From positions 1 through 59,024 of the forward strand of contig JAISTQ010000057.1 in the NCBI GenBank assembly GCA_031272505.1: 59,024 bases of DNA, in the 5' to 3' direction. A model generated the notes under the pieces. It was not told where the DNA came from and did not search any database. It was given only the letters and a program-made list of their open reading frames with translations. Below, piece after piece: positions 23,364 to 31,882 of this stretch (its first letter is position 1; each line of letters starts with the position of its first letter). Source of the DNA: Propionibacteriaceae bacterium. GTDB lineage: Bacteria > Actinomycetota > Actinomycetes > Propionibacteriales > Propionibacteriaceae. The position numbers and the translations under genes were made by a program.

Positions 23364-25621
23364 CCGTTCTCCATCAGCTCGCCGTCGGCCAGCAGTTCGG
23401 TGATGGTCACCGCGTCTTGGAAGCCGGGGGTGGCGCATTGCGGGTCTTCGCGCACCGCCCGTTCCGCCAGCTCGCGGGCCTTCTCGATCAGCTCGGTGTG
23501 CTCCAGCACCCGCAGCAGCCGCAGCGACGAGCGCGTCCCCGACTGCCGGTCGCCCAGCACGTCGCCTTCGCGGCGGACCAGCAAATCCAGCTCCGCCAGC
23601 TCGAAGCCGTCTCGGGTGGCGGCCAAGGCGGCCAGCCGCTGCTGCGCCTCCACCTTCACGCCCGGGCCCTCCTCCTTGCCATCGATGTTTCGCTTCCCCG
23701 TGTCCGCATTCTCGCGGCGCGGATCATAGATGAGCAGGCAGACGCCCGGCCATTCGCCGCGGCCGATCCGGCCCCGAAGCTGGTGCAACTGCGAGATGCC
23801 GAAGCGGTCCGCGTCCCAGACCACCATCACGGTGGCGTTCGGGACGTCCACCCCCACCTCGATCACGGTGGTGGCCACCAGCACGTCCAGCTTCCCGGCC
23901 GCGAAGGCCGACATCGCGGCCTCTTTGTCTTCGGTGGGCATTTGCCCGTGCAGCATCCCCAGCCGCAGCCCGGCCAGCGGCCCGGCCTGCAAATCCGCGA
24001 ACAACTCCACCACGCCCTTGCCACTCTCGGAGTCTTCGTAGAGCTTCGGCTTCTTCTCGGCGCTCGGCCCGCCGATCCGGGGGCACACCACGAACGCCTG
24101 CCTCCCGGCGGCGACCTCTTCCTTGATCCGCTCCCAAGCCCGATCCACCCAAGCCGGGTGCGCGTAGGAATCGACGACGACGGTGGCCACATCCGCCCGC
24201 CCGGCCGGCACCTCGTAGAGGGTGGAGACCTCCAGATCGCCGAAAACCGTCATCGCCACCGAACGCGGGATCGGGGTGGCGGTGAGCACCAGCGTATGCG
24301 GCTTCGCCCCGGCTTTGGAGGCGATCAAAGCCCGTTGTTCCACGCCGAAGCGGTGTTGCTCGTCAATCACCACCAGCCCCAGTCGGAAGAAGGACACCTT
24401 CTCGCTGAGCAGCGCGTGGGTGCCGATCACGATCCCGGCGTCCCCGCTGGCGATGCGCAGCATGATGTTGCGCTTGGTGACCGCCGACATCGAGCCGGTG
24501 AGCAGCGTCACCTCGGGAGCGTGCTCCACCCCGTCGAGCAGCCGGGTGATGGTCTGGTAGTGCTGGGCGGCGAGCACCTCGGTGGGGGCGAGCAGCAGCG
24601 CTTGGGCGTCGGCGTCGTGGACGGCGAGCATCGCCCGCAGCGCCACCACCGTCTTGCCCGAGCCGACCTCGCCCTGCAGCAGCCGCTGCATCGGCCGGGT
24701 GCGCTCCAGATCGGCGAAGATGTCCTCACCCACCTGCCGCTGCCCGTCCGTCAAGGCAAAGGGCAACGCGGCGTCAAAGGCCGCCAGCGCCCCGTCTGGC
24801 TGGCGGGTGAGCGCGAAGGCCTGGTTGTTGGCGGCGTCCGCGCGCCGATAGGCCATCGTCAACTGGGTGGCGAAGGCCTCGTCAAACCGCAGCCGCTCGG
24901 CCCCGGCTGCCGCCTGCCCCAGGTCGACGGGCCGGTGTACGTAGTTCATCGCGGTGGTCTCGTCCACCACATCTCCGCCCTCGCGCACCCAGGCGGGCCA
25001 GGGATCGTCGCTGGGCAGCACCGAGAGCAGAATCCGGGCGCATTCGGCGATCTGCCAGGTTTGCAGCTTCGCGGTGGCCGGATAGACGCCCACCAGGCCG
25101 GATTCCACCAAAGTGGCCAGCCGCGCTTTCTCCTCGCGGGCCTCCTCCCGGTAGACGCCCACCACCCGGTTGTTGGCGTCCAGCATCACGAATTGCGGGT
25201 GGCTCATCTGCAACTGGTCGCGAAAACGGCTCACCTTGCCCACGAACACCCCGCTCACCCCGGAGTTCAACTGCCGCGTCCACCAATCCAGCAGGTGCGT
25301 CTTGCCGAAATAGGTGAGCCGGAGCTTGCCCTTGCCGTCGCCCACGGTGACTTCGAGGCGGCCGGGGGCTTTGGAACGCGGGGAGGGCTCCACCCGTTCG
25401 ATGTGTTCGACGCGGGCGGTGACCGCGACATGCTCGCCTTCTTTGAGCGAGGAGAGATCCGTCAGATCGGTGCCGGAAAGATAGCGGCGCGGCACCTGGC
25501 GAAGCAGATCCCCGACGGTGTGAATCCGCAGTGGGGTAAAAAGTTTGGCCGTCTTCGGCCCAAGATAATCGGCAAGCGGCTGCCCAAAGAACTTATACGA
25601 TTCCGTCTGCCAAGCAACCAC
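23360..25621 (-). CDS. recG: ATP-dependent DNA helicase RecG
   Basis: A 753-residue RecG, which reverses stalled forks and processes Holliday junctions. An N-terminal wedge/OB domain (about 55-160) is followed by helicase motifs: Walker A GEVGSGKT (about 318-325), motif II VIDEQHRFG, motif III LTATPIPRS, and motif VI region LHQLRGRIGRGEWPG. The GTG start at 25621 sits six bases behind TAGGCT, indicating its own leaderless promoter downstream of rpmB. Length is normal. Confidence 0.96.
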   Translation of the reverse strand: MVAWQTESYKFFGQPLADYLGPKTAKLFTPLRIHTVGDLLRQVPRRYLSGTDLTDLSSLKEGEHVAVTARVEHIERVEPSPRSKAPGRLEVTVGDGKGKLRLTYFGKTHLLDWWTRQLNSGVSGVFVGKVSRFRDQLQMSHPQFVMLDANNRVVGVYREEAREEKARLATLVESGLVGVYPATAKLQTWQIAECARILLSVLPSDDPWPAWVREGGDVVDETTAMNYVHRPVDLGQAAAGAERLRFDEAFATQLTMAYRRADAANNQAFALTRQPDGALAAFDAALPFALTDGQRQVGEDIFADLERTRPMQRLLQGEVGSGKTVVALRAMLAVHDADAQALLLAPTEVLAAQHYQTITRLLDGVEHAPEVTLLTGSMSAVTKRNIMLRIASGDAGIVIGTHALLSEKVSFFRLGLVVIDEQHRFGVEQRALIASKAGAKPHTLVLTATPIPRSVAMTVFGDLEVSTLYEVPAGRADVATVVVDSYAHPAWVDRAWERIKEEVAAGRQAFVVCPRIGGPSAEKKPKLYEDSESGKGVVELFADLQAGPLAGLRLGMLHGQMPTEDKEAAMSAFAAGKLDVLVATTVIEVGVDVPNATVMVVWDADRFGISQLHQLRGRIGRGEWPGVCLLIYDPRRENADTGKRNIDGKEEGPGVKVEAQQRLAALAATRDGFELAELDLLVRREGDVLGDRQSGTRSSLRLLRVLEHTELIEKARELAERAVREDPQCATPGFQDAVTITELLADGELMENG

Positions 25622-25627
25622 AGGCTC

Positions 25628-25633
25628 AGCCTA
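25628..25633 (-). promoter_or_regulatory. Leaderless -10 of recG
   Basis: TAGGCT on the minus strand, six bases before the GTG start; no ribosome-binding site in between. Confidence 0.5.
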
Positions 25634-25666
25634 TCGAAACGACTGGTGCGTTTTGTCCCAACGCCG

Positions 25667-25852
25667 CTAGCGGGAAACCCGGCCCGCCTTCAAGCAGGAG
25701 GTGCAGACGTTCAGCTGCTTCGGGGTGCCGTCGATCTTGGCGTGGACGCGCTGGATGTTCGGATCCCAACGGCGGTTGGTCTTCTTCTTCGACCAGGGGA
25801 CGTTGTGCCCAAAGCCGGGGCCCTTCCCACAAATATCGCAGACCGCTGCCAT
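25667..25852 (-). CDS. rpmB: Ribosomal protein bL28
   Basis: A 61-residue bL28 starting MAAVCDICGKGPGFGHNVP. Two cysteine pairs (CDIC and CTSC) mark the zinc-binding form (C+), which in actinobacteria often has a zinc-free paralogue induced by zinc starvation. ATG 25852 is preceded by AAGGAG; a longer in-frame reading upstream overlaps the promoter and is rejected. It is the first gene of the rpmB-recG-rsmD-coaD run. Confidence 0.96.
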   Translation of the reverse strand: MAAVCDICGKGPGFGHNVPWSKKKTNRRWDPNIQRVHAKIDGTPKQLNVCTSCLKAGRVSR

Positions 25853-25896
25853 TTCAATCTCCTTAGCTTGCTTCGCACCAACAGGCGCAAGGAGAA

Positions 25897-25926
25897 AGTT
25901 TACACCAAGCGCCCACATCTTGCCAA
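25897..25926 (-). promoter_or_regulatory. rpmB promoter
   Basis: TTGGCA (25921-25926), an 18-bp spacer and TAAACT (25897-25902) on the minus strand, giving a leader of about 35 nt with an AAGGAG site. Confidence 0.65.
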
Positions 25927-26024
25927 CTGCTCGGAGAACCGGACATGCGGCACCGCAAACCGCAGGCTATACCGTTGCCGGGGCATCCCGAGTACAATCG
26001 TCACTAATCTAACGAAGGGGTGAG

Positions 26025-27026
26025 ATGAACGCAAAGCAGCGGGTGTTGGGGCGCATCCGGGGGGAAGCCACCGACCGGATGCCAAATCTGTGCATCCTGA
26101 TGTTCCTCGCCGCCAAGGAGATCGGGGTCACCTACGGCGAATATGTGCGGGATTACCGGCACCTGGTGGCCGGGAATCTGAAGGCGATCCCCAAGTATGG
26201 GATTGACGCCGTCTCCACCATTTCCGACCCGATGCGCGAGGGCTCCGACCTGGGCATGGAGTTGGAGTACCCGCCCGACGGGGTGCCCCGGCCCAAGCAC
26301 GGCTACCTCGTCAACGACGCCGCCGATCTGGCCAAGCTCCAGCCGATCACCTCCGGCCCGCGCATGGAGGACCGGGTGCGGGGCGTGGCCGCGCTGAAGG
26401 CCGAGGTGGGCGACGACTACCCGATCATCGGCTGGGTGGAGGGCGCGTTCGCGCAGGCGGCCGACATCCGGGGCATCAACGACTTCCTGGTGGACACCCT
26501 GATCGAGCCGGAATTCGTCACCGACCTGCTGGAGTTCACGCTCGCCGTGGAGATCGCCTTCGCGAAGGCCCAGATCGAGGCCGGGGCGGACATCATCGGT
26601 GTCGGCGACGCGATCACCTCGGTGGCCGGACCGGACGCCTACGCCCAATTCGCGCTGCCCTACGAGCGCAAGCTGCTGCGGGCGATCAAGGATTTCGGGG
26701 CCGCCACCAAGCTGCACATCTGCGGGAACACCGCCCCGTTCATGGACCAGTTGCCCGTCGATCTGGTCGACATCCTGGACGTCGACTGGATGGTGCCGCT
26801 GGATCAGATGTCCGCGCGATACGGCGAACAGACGGTGGTCTCGGGCAACTACGACCCGGTGCAGGTGCTCTTGCAGGGCTCGCCCGCAGACGTCCGCGCG
26901 GCGGTCACCGCTTGTGCAGCACAGGCGGGCCCGCACGGGGCGAGCGCCGGGGGCTGCGAGGTGCCGGTGGACACCCCGGAGGAAAACTTGTTGGCCGTCA
27001 CCGAAACTTTGGCGGCGCTGGCCTGA
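26025..27026 (+). CDS. MtaA-like corrinoid methyltransferase (UroD superfamily)
   Basis: A 333-residue TIM-barrel protein of the uroporphyrinogen decarboxylase superfamily. It resembles MtaA/MtbA/CmuA-type methyltransferases rather than HemE: it has the zinc motif H-x-C-x77-C (HICGN near 238-242, final Cys in GGCEVP), which HemE lacks. Such enzymes move a methyl group from a methyl-corrinoid protein to a thiol or folate acceptor. First of three coupled genes; ATG 26025 behind AAGGGGTGAG, with TACAAT (25993-25998) as probable -10. The acceptor is unknown; actinobacteria do not normally use coenzyme M. Confidence 0.82.
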   Translation: MNAKQRVLGRIRGEATDRMPNLCILMFLAAKEIGVTYGEYVRDYRHLVAGNLKAIPKYGIDAVSTISDPMREGSDLGMELEYPPDGVPRPKHGYLVNDAADLAKLQPITSGPRMEDRVRGVAALKAEVGDDYPIIGWVEGAFAQAADIRGINDFLVDTLIEPEFVTDLLEFTLAVEIAFAKAQIEAGADIIGVGDAITSVAGPDAYAQFALPYERKLLRAIKDFGAATKLHICGNTAPFMDQLPVDLVDILDVDWMVPLDQMSARYGEQTVVSGNYDPVQVLLQGSPADVRAAVTACAAQAGPHGASAGGCEVPVDTPEENLLAVTETLAALA

Positions 27027-27712
27027 TGGATTTCGCCGCCCTCGCCCTGACTCCGCGCAAGGTATACGCCGAGATGGGCATCCGCCATGCCAAGGTGGAC
27101 GAGCAGACGGCCGCCTTGACCGCCGAGTATCTGGAGCAGTTCAGTGCCTGGGTGCGGCCGCGCTACTCCTACCGGATCGTGGACGGCGAGGTGGACGGTG
27201 ACGCGGTGGTGCTGGCCAGCGGGACCCGCTTCCAAGTGGGCGAGGTGCTGGCCCGGCTGCTGCGCGGCTCGCGGCAGTTCGCCGTCTTCGCGGCCACCGC
27301 CGGGCAGCCCTTCCAGGATTTCCAGGACACGTTGAAGCTGGAGGGCGACATCTTCAAGGACTATGTGGCCGACGCCATCGGGTCCTGCATCGCCGAGGCC
27401 GCCGGCGACGTGATGGAAAAGGACGTGGCCGCCCAGGTGCCCGGCTGGCGGCACACCAACCGGGTCAGCCCCGGCTACTGCGGCTGGCCGCTGCTGGAGC
27501 AAAAGGCGCTTTTCGCCGAGTTGGACGACCAGCTCGGCATTTCGCTTTCCGACGTCTGCCTGATGCGGCCGATCAAATCCATCTCCGGGATGATTGGCAT
27601 CGGGCCGGACGTGCTGGAACGGCAATACGGGTGCGGCTACTGCACCATCGAAAACTGCTACCGGCGCAAACACGAGCCGGTGAGCTTCATCCAACCCACC
27701 CGACAGGAGTGA
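27026..27712 (+). CDS. MetH-activation-domain-like protein
   Basis: A 228-residue protein resembling the C-terminal AdoMet-binding activation domain of cobalamin-dependent methionine synthase. It has HTNRVSPGYCGWPLLEQ (compare the R-x-x-PGYP motif that binds AdoMet) and MRPIKSISGMIGIG (compare the MxPxxSxSG loop). Free-standing versions accompany corrinoid methyltransferase genes and probably re-methylate oxidised cob(II)alamin. A C-rich tail (CGYCTIENC) is unusual. It shares one base with the upstream stop. Confidence 0.78.
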   Translation: MDFAALALTPRKVYAEMGIRHAKVDEQTAALTAEYLEQFSAWVRPRYSYRIVDGEVDGDAVVLASGTRFQVGEVLARLLRGSRQFAVFAATAGQPFQDFQDTLKLEGDIFKDYVADAIGSCIAEAAGDVMEKDVAAQVPGWRHTNRVSPGYCGWPLLEQKALFAELDDQLGISLSDVCLMRPIKSISGMIGIGPDVLERQYGCGYCTIENCYRRKHEPVSFIQPTRQE

Positions 27713-27713
27713 C

Positions 27714-29084
27714 ATGCGACACACCACCTTGGCCATCGCCGATGAGCGGCAACTCGTCTTCGGGCAGGCGCCCAAACCCGTCACCACCCGCCGCGGCCTG
27801 GTGTTTGGCGGCGGGCTGGTCTACCCGGAGCTGAACTTCACACTGCCGCCGATGAGCATCACCGCCGCGACCATGGGCGAGGTCCGCGAGCACTACCGCT
27901 CCATCGTCTCCGAGGCCATCGACCACGCCCGGCACTTGGACGCCCACGGGCTGGTGCTCGAATTCGAGACGCTGCTGGAGCTCACCCAGCATCCCGACTG
28001 GGGCGTGAGCGTGGTGGAGCTGATGGAGGAACTGTGCGAAAAGGCCTGGGACGAGCACCACTTCCCCACCGCGATCCGGCTCACCCCCAACGACCTGCGC
28101 GAGTTCGACCGGCCGCCGAAGAACCGCACCTCGTCCTACCTGGACGCGATGTTCGAGCTTTTTGAGCGGGGCGCGGCGGCGGGCGGGGATCTGCTCTCGA
28201 TTGAGAGCACCGGCGGCAAAGAAGTGCACGACGAGGCGCTGATGATGTGCGACCTTTCCGGGGTGGTCTTCTCGCTCGCGGTGCTCGGGGTGCGCGACAT
28301 GGCGTTCCTGTGGCCGCAGATCGTCGAAATCGCGGGCAAACATGGCCGGATTCCGGGCGGGGACACCGCCTGCGGTTTCGCCAACACCGCGATGGTGCTC
28401 GCCGAGCAGGGCTTCATCCCGAAGACCTTCGCCGCTTTGGTGCGGGTGATCTCGGCGGTGCGCACCCTGGTGGCGGTCGAGGTGGGGGCTTTGGGGCCGG
28501 ACAAGGACTGCGGCTACGAGGGCCCGTTCCTGAAAGCGATCACCGGCACCCCGATCTCCATGGAGGGCGCCCCGAGTGCCTGCGCGCACTTCTCCCCTGT
28601 CGGCAACATCGCCGCCTGCGCGGCCGACCTGTGGAGCAACGAGTCCGTCCAGGACGTCAAGCTGCTGGCCGGGATGGCCCCCATCGTCAGCTTGGAGCAG
28701 CTCGAATACGACTGCCGCTTCTTCAACCAGGCCACCGCCGCCGGGCCCGCTTCCGCGCTCGCGGTGCGCAACCTGCTGGCCGGCTCGGATCAGTACCACG
28801 ATCCGCAGGCGCTGGTGCTCGCCCCCGAAAACGTGATCGCCATCTCGAAGGCGATCGTCTCGGCCGACTCCTACGTGGGAGCCGCGATTGACGCCGCGGG
28901 CAAGGCGCTGGAGATCATCAAGGCGGCCACCGCCTCCGGGCAACTGGAGCTGCCCGAGATCGAGCAGCCCTGGCCGGACATGCTCGGCGACGCCTTGGCC
29001 GCCGTCCCGCGCGACGAGGGCGAGCTGACCGAGCAGATGTTGGGCGCTTACGGCGACAAATACCTCCCCGCCGAGTACTGCTGA
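27714..29084 (+). CDS. mtaB: Methanol:corrinoid methyltransferase MtaB-like
   Basis: A 456-residue MtaB-type barrel. In Methanosarcina MtaB the catalytic zinc is held by Glu164, Cys220 and Cys269; here Glu164 (SIESTGG), Cys220 (GGDTACGFANTAMVLA) and Cys266 (GPDKDCGYEGP) occupy equivalent places. It should activate methanol, or a similar C1 compound, and methylate a corrinoid protein. The expected corrinoid partner MtaC is not in the window. The start follows the upstream stop by one base in a GGAGTGAC context. The substrate is inferred from family only. Confidence 0.85.
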   Translation: MRHTTLAIADERQLVFGQAPKPVTTRRGLVFGGGLVYPELNFTLPPMSITAATMGEVREHYRSIVSEAIDHARHLDAHGLVLEFETLLELTQHPDWGVSVVELMEELCEKAWDEHHFPTAIRLTPNDLREFDRPPKNRTSSYLDAMFELFERGAAAGGDLLSIESTGGKEVHDEALMMCDLSGVVFSLAVLGVRDMAFLWPQIVEIAGKHGRIPGGDTACGFANTAMVLAEQGFIPKTFAALVRVISAVRTLVAVEVGALGPDKDCGYEGPFLKAITGTPISMEGAPSACAHFSPVGNIAACAADLWSNESVQDVKLLAGMAPIVSLEQLEYDCRFFNQATAAGPASALAVRNLLAGSDQYHDPQALVLAPENVIAISKAIVSADSYVGAAIDAAGKALEIIKAATASGQLELPEIEQPWPDMLGDALAAVPRDEGELTEQMLGAYGDKYLPAEYC

Positions 29085-29151
29085 GCCACCCTGCACCTTC
29101 TCCAAGCCCCGTATACCGGGTTTGCACGTTTGACCAGGCTTGCGTGGGAGA

Positions 29152-29180
29152 TTGATTTCAGGTGGTATGGCACGTACCGT
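29152..29180 (+). promoter_or_regulatory. Promoter for the 33-residue peptide gene
   Basis: TTGATT (29152-29157), a 17-bp spacer, TACCGT (29175-29180), about 55 bp upstream of the peptide ATG. Confidence 0.45.
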
Positions 29181-29235
29181 TGTAACTAGCTCGTAACACA
29201 AACTACGAGAGGTGAACCACTAAAGAGGAGCAAAA

Positions 29236-29337
29236 ATGCCCGAGTTCGACACCGAAGCCATCCTTGGCCTTTCCCTCGTTGTCGTATACCTGATTGGCCT
29301 GTTCGCACGTCCGCGTCAAGCCGGCGAACGCATCTGA
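29236..29337 (+). CDS. Small single-span membrane peptide, 33 residues
   Basis: A short open frame with a strong ribosome site (AAAGAGGAG) five bases before ATG 29236. The peptide has an acidic head (MPEFDTEA), one hydrophobic helix (ILGLSLVVVYLIGLF) and a basic tail (ARPRQAGERI), so it should insert with the C-terminus inside. It has its own promoter-like sequence and a hairpin after the stop. No family is recognised. The signals look real, but conservation is untested. Confidence 0.6.
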   Translation: MPEFDTEAILGLSLVVVYLIGLFARPRQAGERI

Positions 29338-29361
29338 GTAGACACTCCAAGGTTGACCGTT

Positions 29362-29379
29362 AGCCGCCGCTGGGCGGCT
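29362..29379. terminator. Hairpin between convergent genes
   Basis: AGCCGCC, loop GCTG, GGCGGCT between the small peptide gene and the 3' end of rne. Confidence 0.55.
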
Positions 29380-29382
29380 CCC

Positions 29383-31695
29383 CTACTGCTTCCGTTTCTT
29401 CGCAGCGGGCTTGCCCGTTGATTTCCCCTTCGCGGAAGACTTGCGCTTCTTCATCTCGCGCTCGCCGCCGTCCGCCGGCGCTTGCGAGGCTACCGGGGCG
29501 TCGTGGATGTGATAGCCACGCCCGCCGCACGTCTCACACGGGACGGTGAAGGCCTCGGCCAAACCGGTGCCCACCTTCTTGCGCGTCATCTGCACCAGAC
29601 CGAGGCTGGTCACCTCGGCGACTTGGTGCCGGGTGCGATCCCGGCCCAGGCATTCGATCAGGCGGCGCAGCAGCAGCTCGCGGTTGGAAGGCAGCACCAT
29701 GTCGATGAAGTCGATCACGATGATGCCGCCGATGTCCCGCAGCCGGAGCTGGCGCACAATCTCCTCGGCCGCCTCCAGGTTGTTCGCGGTGACGGTGGCC
29801 TCCAGGTTGCCCGCGCTGCCGGTGAACCGGCCGGTGTTCACGTCGATCACCGTCATCGCCTCGGTGCGGTCGATCACCAGCGAACCGCCGGACGGCAGGA
29901 ACACCTTGCGCTCCAGGGCCTTCATCACCTGTTCTTGCACCCGGTGGAAATCGAAGAGGTCGCCGGAGGTCTCCCGATCCCAGCGGACCAGCCGCTCGGT
30001 CAGGCTCGGGGCGACGTGCTCGATGTAGGCGGAGATGGTGTCGTAGGCGTCGTCCGCCTGGCCATTGCCGTCAATCACCAAGCGGGAGAAATCCTCGTTG
30101 AACAGATCGCGGACGATTCGGATCGTCAAATCCGGCTCGGAGTAGAGCAACGAGGGGGCGGATTCCTTCGCCGCCCGCTTCTCGATGACCTCCCATTGCG
30201 CCTTCACCCGGTTGACGTCATGCGTCAAGTCTTCCTCGGAGGCGCCTTCGGCGGCGGTGCGCACGATCACGGAGGCGTTCTCGCCGATCTGCTCGTCGAG
30301 CACCTCCTTGAGGCGATGCCGCTCGCCGTCGGGCAGCTTGCGGGAGACGCCGGAAAGGTGCCCGCTGGGCGAATAGACGATGTAGCGGCCCGGAATCGAG
30401 ATGTGCGCCGTCAAGCGGGCGCCCTTGGTGCCCACCGGATCCTTGCTCACCTGCACGATCACCGCCTGGCCGGAGGTGAAGACGCTTTCGATCTTCTTCT
30501 CCGCGCCCTCCAGCTCGGCCGCTTCCCAATCCACCTCGCCGGAATACAGCACCGCGTTGCGGCCCCGGCCGATGTCGATGAAGGCCGCCTCCATGGACGG
30601 CAGCACGTTCTGCACGCGGCCCAGGTAGATGTTGCCGATCAGCGAGTTCGCGGACGCGCGGTCCACATAGTGCTCGACCAGCACGCCGTCTTCGAGCACC
30701 GCGATCTGCGCGTAATCCTCAGCTTGGCGGATCAGCATCATCCGATCCACGTTCTCGCGGCGGGCGAGGAACTCGGACTCGGCGAGGATCGGGGCGCGAC
30801 GCCGGGTGGACCGGCCTTCGCGGCGACGCTGTTTCTTGGCCTCCATCCGGGTGGAGCCTTCGATGCCGGTGACGTCTTCGGAAGCCTGCGCCTTCTCTTT
30901 GGCTTTGCGCGGCTCGCGGACTTTCACCACCACGTCGACGTCCGGCTCGTCCTCGGCGGCGTCCACGTCTTCTCCGCGACGCCGACGCCGACGCCGGCGC
31001 CGGGTGCCCTCCACGGACTCCTCTTCGGCCTTGGCTTCGTCAGCCTTGGCGGCCTCGGCCCCGACTTTCGGCGGGCTGGGCAGCTTCGGCTTGGCGGGCT
31101 TTTCGGGCTCGACGGCCGCAGTCGCCTCCGTGGCTTCGGGCTCTTTCTTGGTGGTGCGGCGGGCGCGCTTCGGCGTGTACTCCGCGGCGGGCGTCTCGGC
31201 GGGCGTCTCCGCAGCGACCTCGGCGACTTCCTCACCGTTCTTGGAGCGCCGCCTGCCCCCGCGACGCCGACGGCGATGCGAGGCGTCCTCCTCGGATTCG
31301 GAGGCCGGGCTGATCGAATCCAGCTCCTGCACCGGCACGGTGGGCAGCACCGGGCCGGAATCGTCTCCCGCGATCACGTTCGCCAAGGCGCTGAGCGCGT
31401 CATCCTTCTTCGGGGCGGCCTTGCGGCGGCCCTTCGAGGTGCGCTTCAGCTCCGCCAGCGAGGCGGCCAGGGCGTCCTCACCGGTGAAGGTGGGCACCAA
31501 CGTGGGCGCGAGCGGCAACTGCGGCTCGGATGCGGGAGCCGCCGGTTCCGGGGCGGGCGGCTCGGGAGCCGCTTGGATCGGGGCCGGTGGCGTCAAAACT
31601 GGGGCGGGCGGTCCGGCTGGCCTACTGGCCGCGCGGCGCCGCTTAGCTGGTTTTTCGGGGTTGTTCAATACTTGTTCGTTGCCTTCGTCAGGCAT
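29383..31695 (-). CDS. rne: Ribonuclease E/G
   Basis: A 770-residue endoribonuclease for mRNA turnover and rRNA/tRNA processing. Residues 1-290 are low-complexity (Pro/Ala-rich, then Glu/Arg-rich with an RRRRRRRR run), the N-terminal extension typical of actinobacterial RNase E. The catalytic region starts near residue 310 and includes an S1 domain (GNIYLGRVQNVLPSMEAAFI), the DNase-I-like motifs VIDVNTGRF and IVIDFIDM with the two catalytic Asp residues, and the zinc-link CETCGGRGY near the end. It starts at ATG 31695 behind TTAGGAG. Usual neighbours rplU-rpmA are absent downstream. Confidence 0.94.
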   Translation of the reverse strand: MPDEGNEQVLNNPEKPAKRRRAASRPAGPPAPVLTPPAPIQAAPEPPAPEPAAPASEPQLPLAPTLVPTFTGEDALAASLAELKRTSKGRRKAAPKKDDALSALANVIAGDDSGPVLPTVPVQELDSISPASESEEDASHRRRRRGGRRRSKNGEEVAEVAAETPAETPAAEYTPKRARRTTKKEPEATEATAAVEPEKPAKPKLPSPPKVGAEAAKADEAKAEEESVEGTRRRRRRRRRGEDVDAAEDEPDVDVVVKVREPRKAKEKAQASEDVTGIEGSTRMEAKKQRRREGRSTRRRAPILAESEFLARRENVDRMMLIRQAEDYAQIAVLEDGVLVEHYVDRASANSLIGNIYLGRVQNVLPSMEAAFIDIGRGRNAVLYSGEVDWEAAELEGAEKKIESVFTSGQAVIVQVSKDPVGTKGARLTAHISIPGRYIVYSPSGHLSGVSRKLPDGERHRLKEVLDEQIGENASVIVRTAAEGASEEDLTHDVNRVKAQWEVIEKRAAKESAPSLLYSEPDLTIRIVRDLFNEDFSRLVIDGNGQADDAYDTISAYIEHVAPSLTERLVRWDRETSGDLFDFHRVQEQVMKALERKVFLPSGGSLVIDRTEAMTVIDVNTGRFTGSAGNLEATVTANNLEAAEEIVRQLRLRDIGGIIVIDFIDMVLPSNRELLLRRLIECLGRDRTRHQVAEVTSLGLVQMTRKKVGTGLAEAFTVPCETCGGRGYHIHDAPVASQAPADGGEREMKKRKSSAKGKSTGKPAAKKRKQ

Positions 31696-31851
31696 CCTGT
31701 TCTCCTAAATAAGCGGGTAACCCGCTCTGTTTGTCTGCGCGTAGCAGAGAAGCCTATGGGTGCAGTTCCCGTCGCCTCCGCGGTCAGTCTCCCGTCGCGG
31801 CTAAGCAACAACTGCTTGGACAAGTATTACACACAACTGTGCTTATCCCAA
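31696..31851 (-). promoter_or_regulatory. rne promoter and structured leader
   Basis: TTGGGA (31846-31851), a 16-bp spacer and TAATAC (31824-31829) predict a leader of about 120 nt before the rne ATG. Just upstream of the ribosome site is GCGGG-TAA-CCCGC (31713-31725). RNase E is autoregulated through its leader in enterobacteria; the same here is a guess. Confidence 0.4.
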
Positions 31852-31882
31852 TGATTTCACCCGCTGATCTCAATGACCCGCC

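Noticed and set aside
23364-23438. Longer rsmD start
   Set aside because: The extra 25 residues lie inside recG and precede the conserved MTRIIAG start.
23417-26023. 868-residue plus-strand frame opposite recG and rpmB
   Set aside because: No domain pattern; runs through two well-identified genes on the other strand.
26025-27026. HemE (heme biosynthesis) for the UroD-family gene
   Set aside because: The H-x-C-x77-C zinc motif and the MtaB/activation-domain neighbours indicate a corrinoid methyltransferase.
29482-31854. 790-residue plus-strand frame opposite rne
   Set aside because: Shadow of the rne coding sequence; no recognisable motifs.
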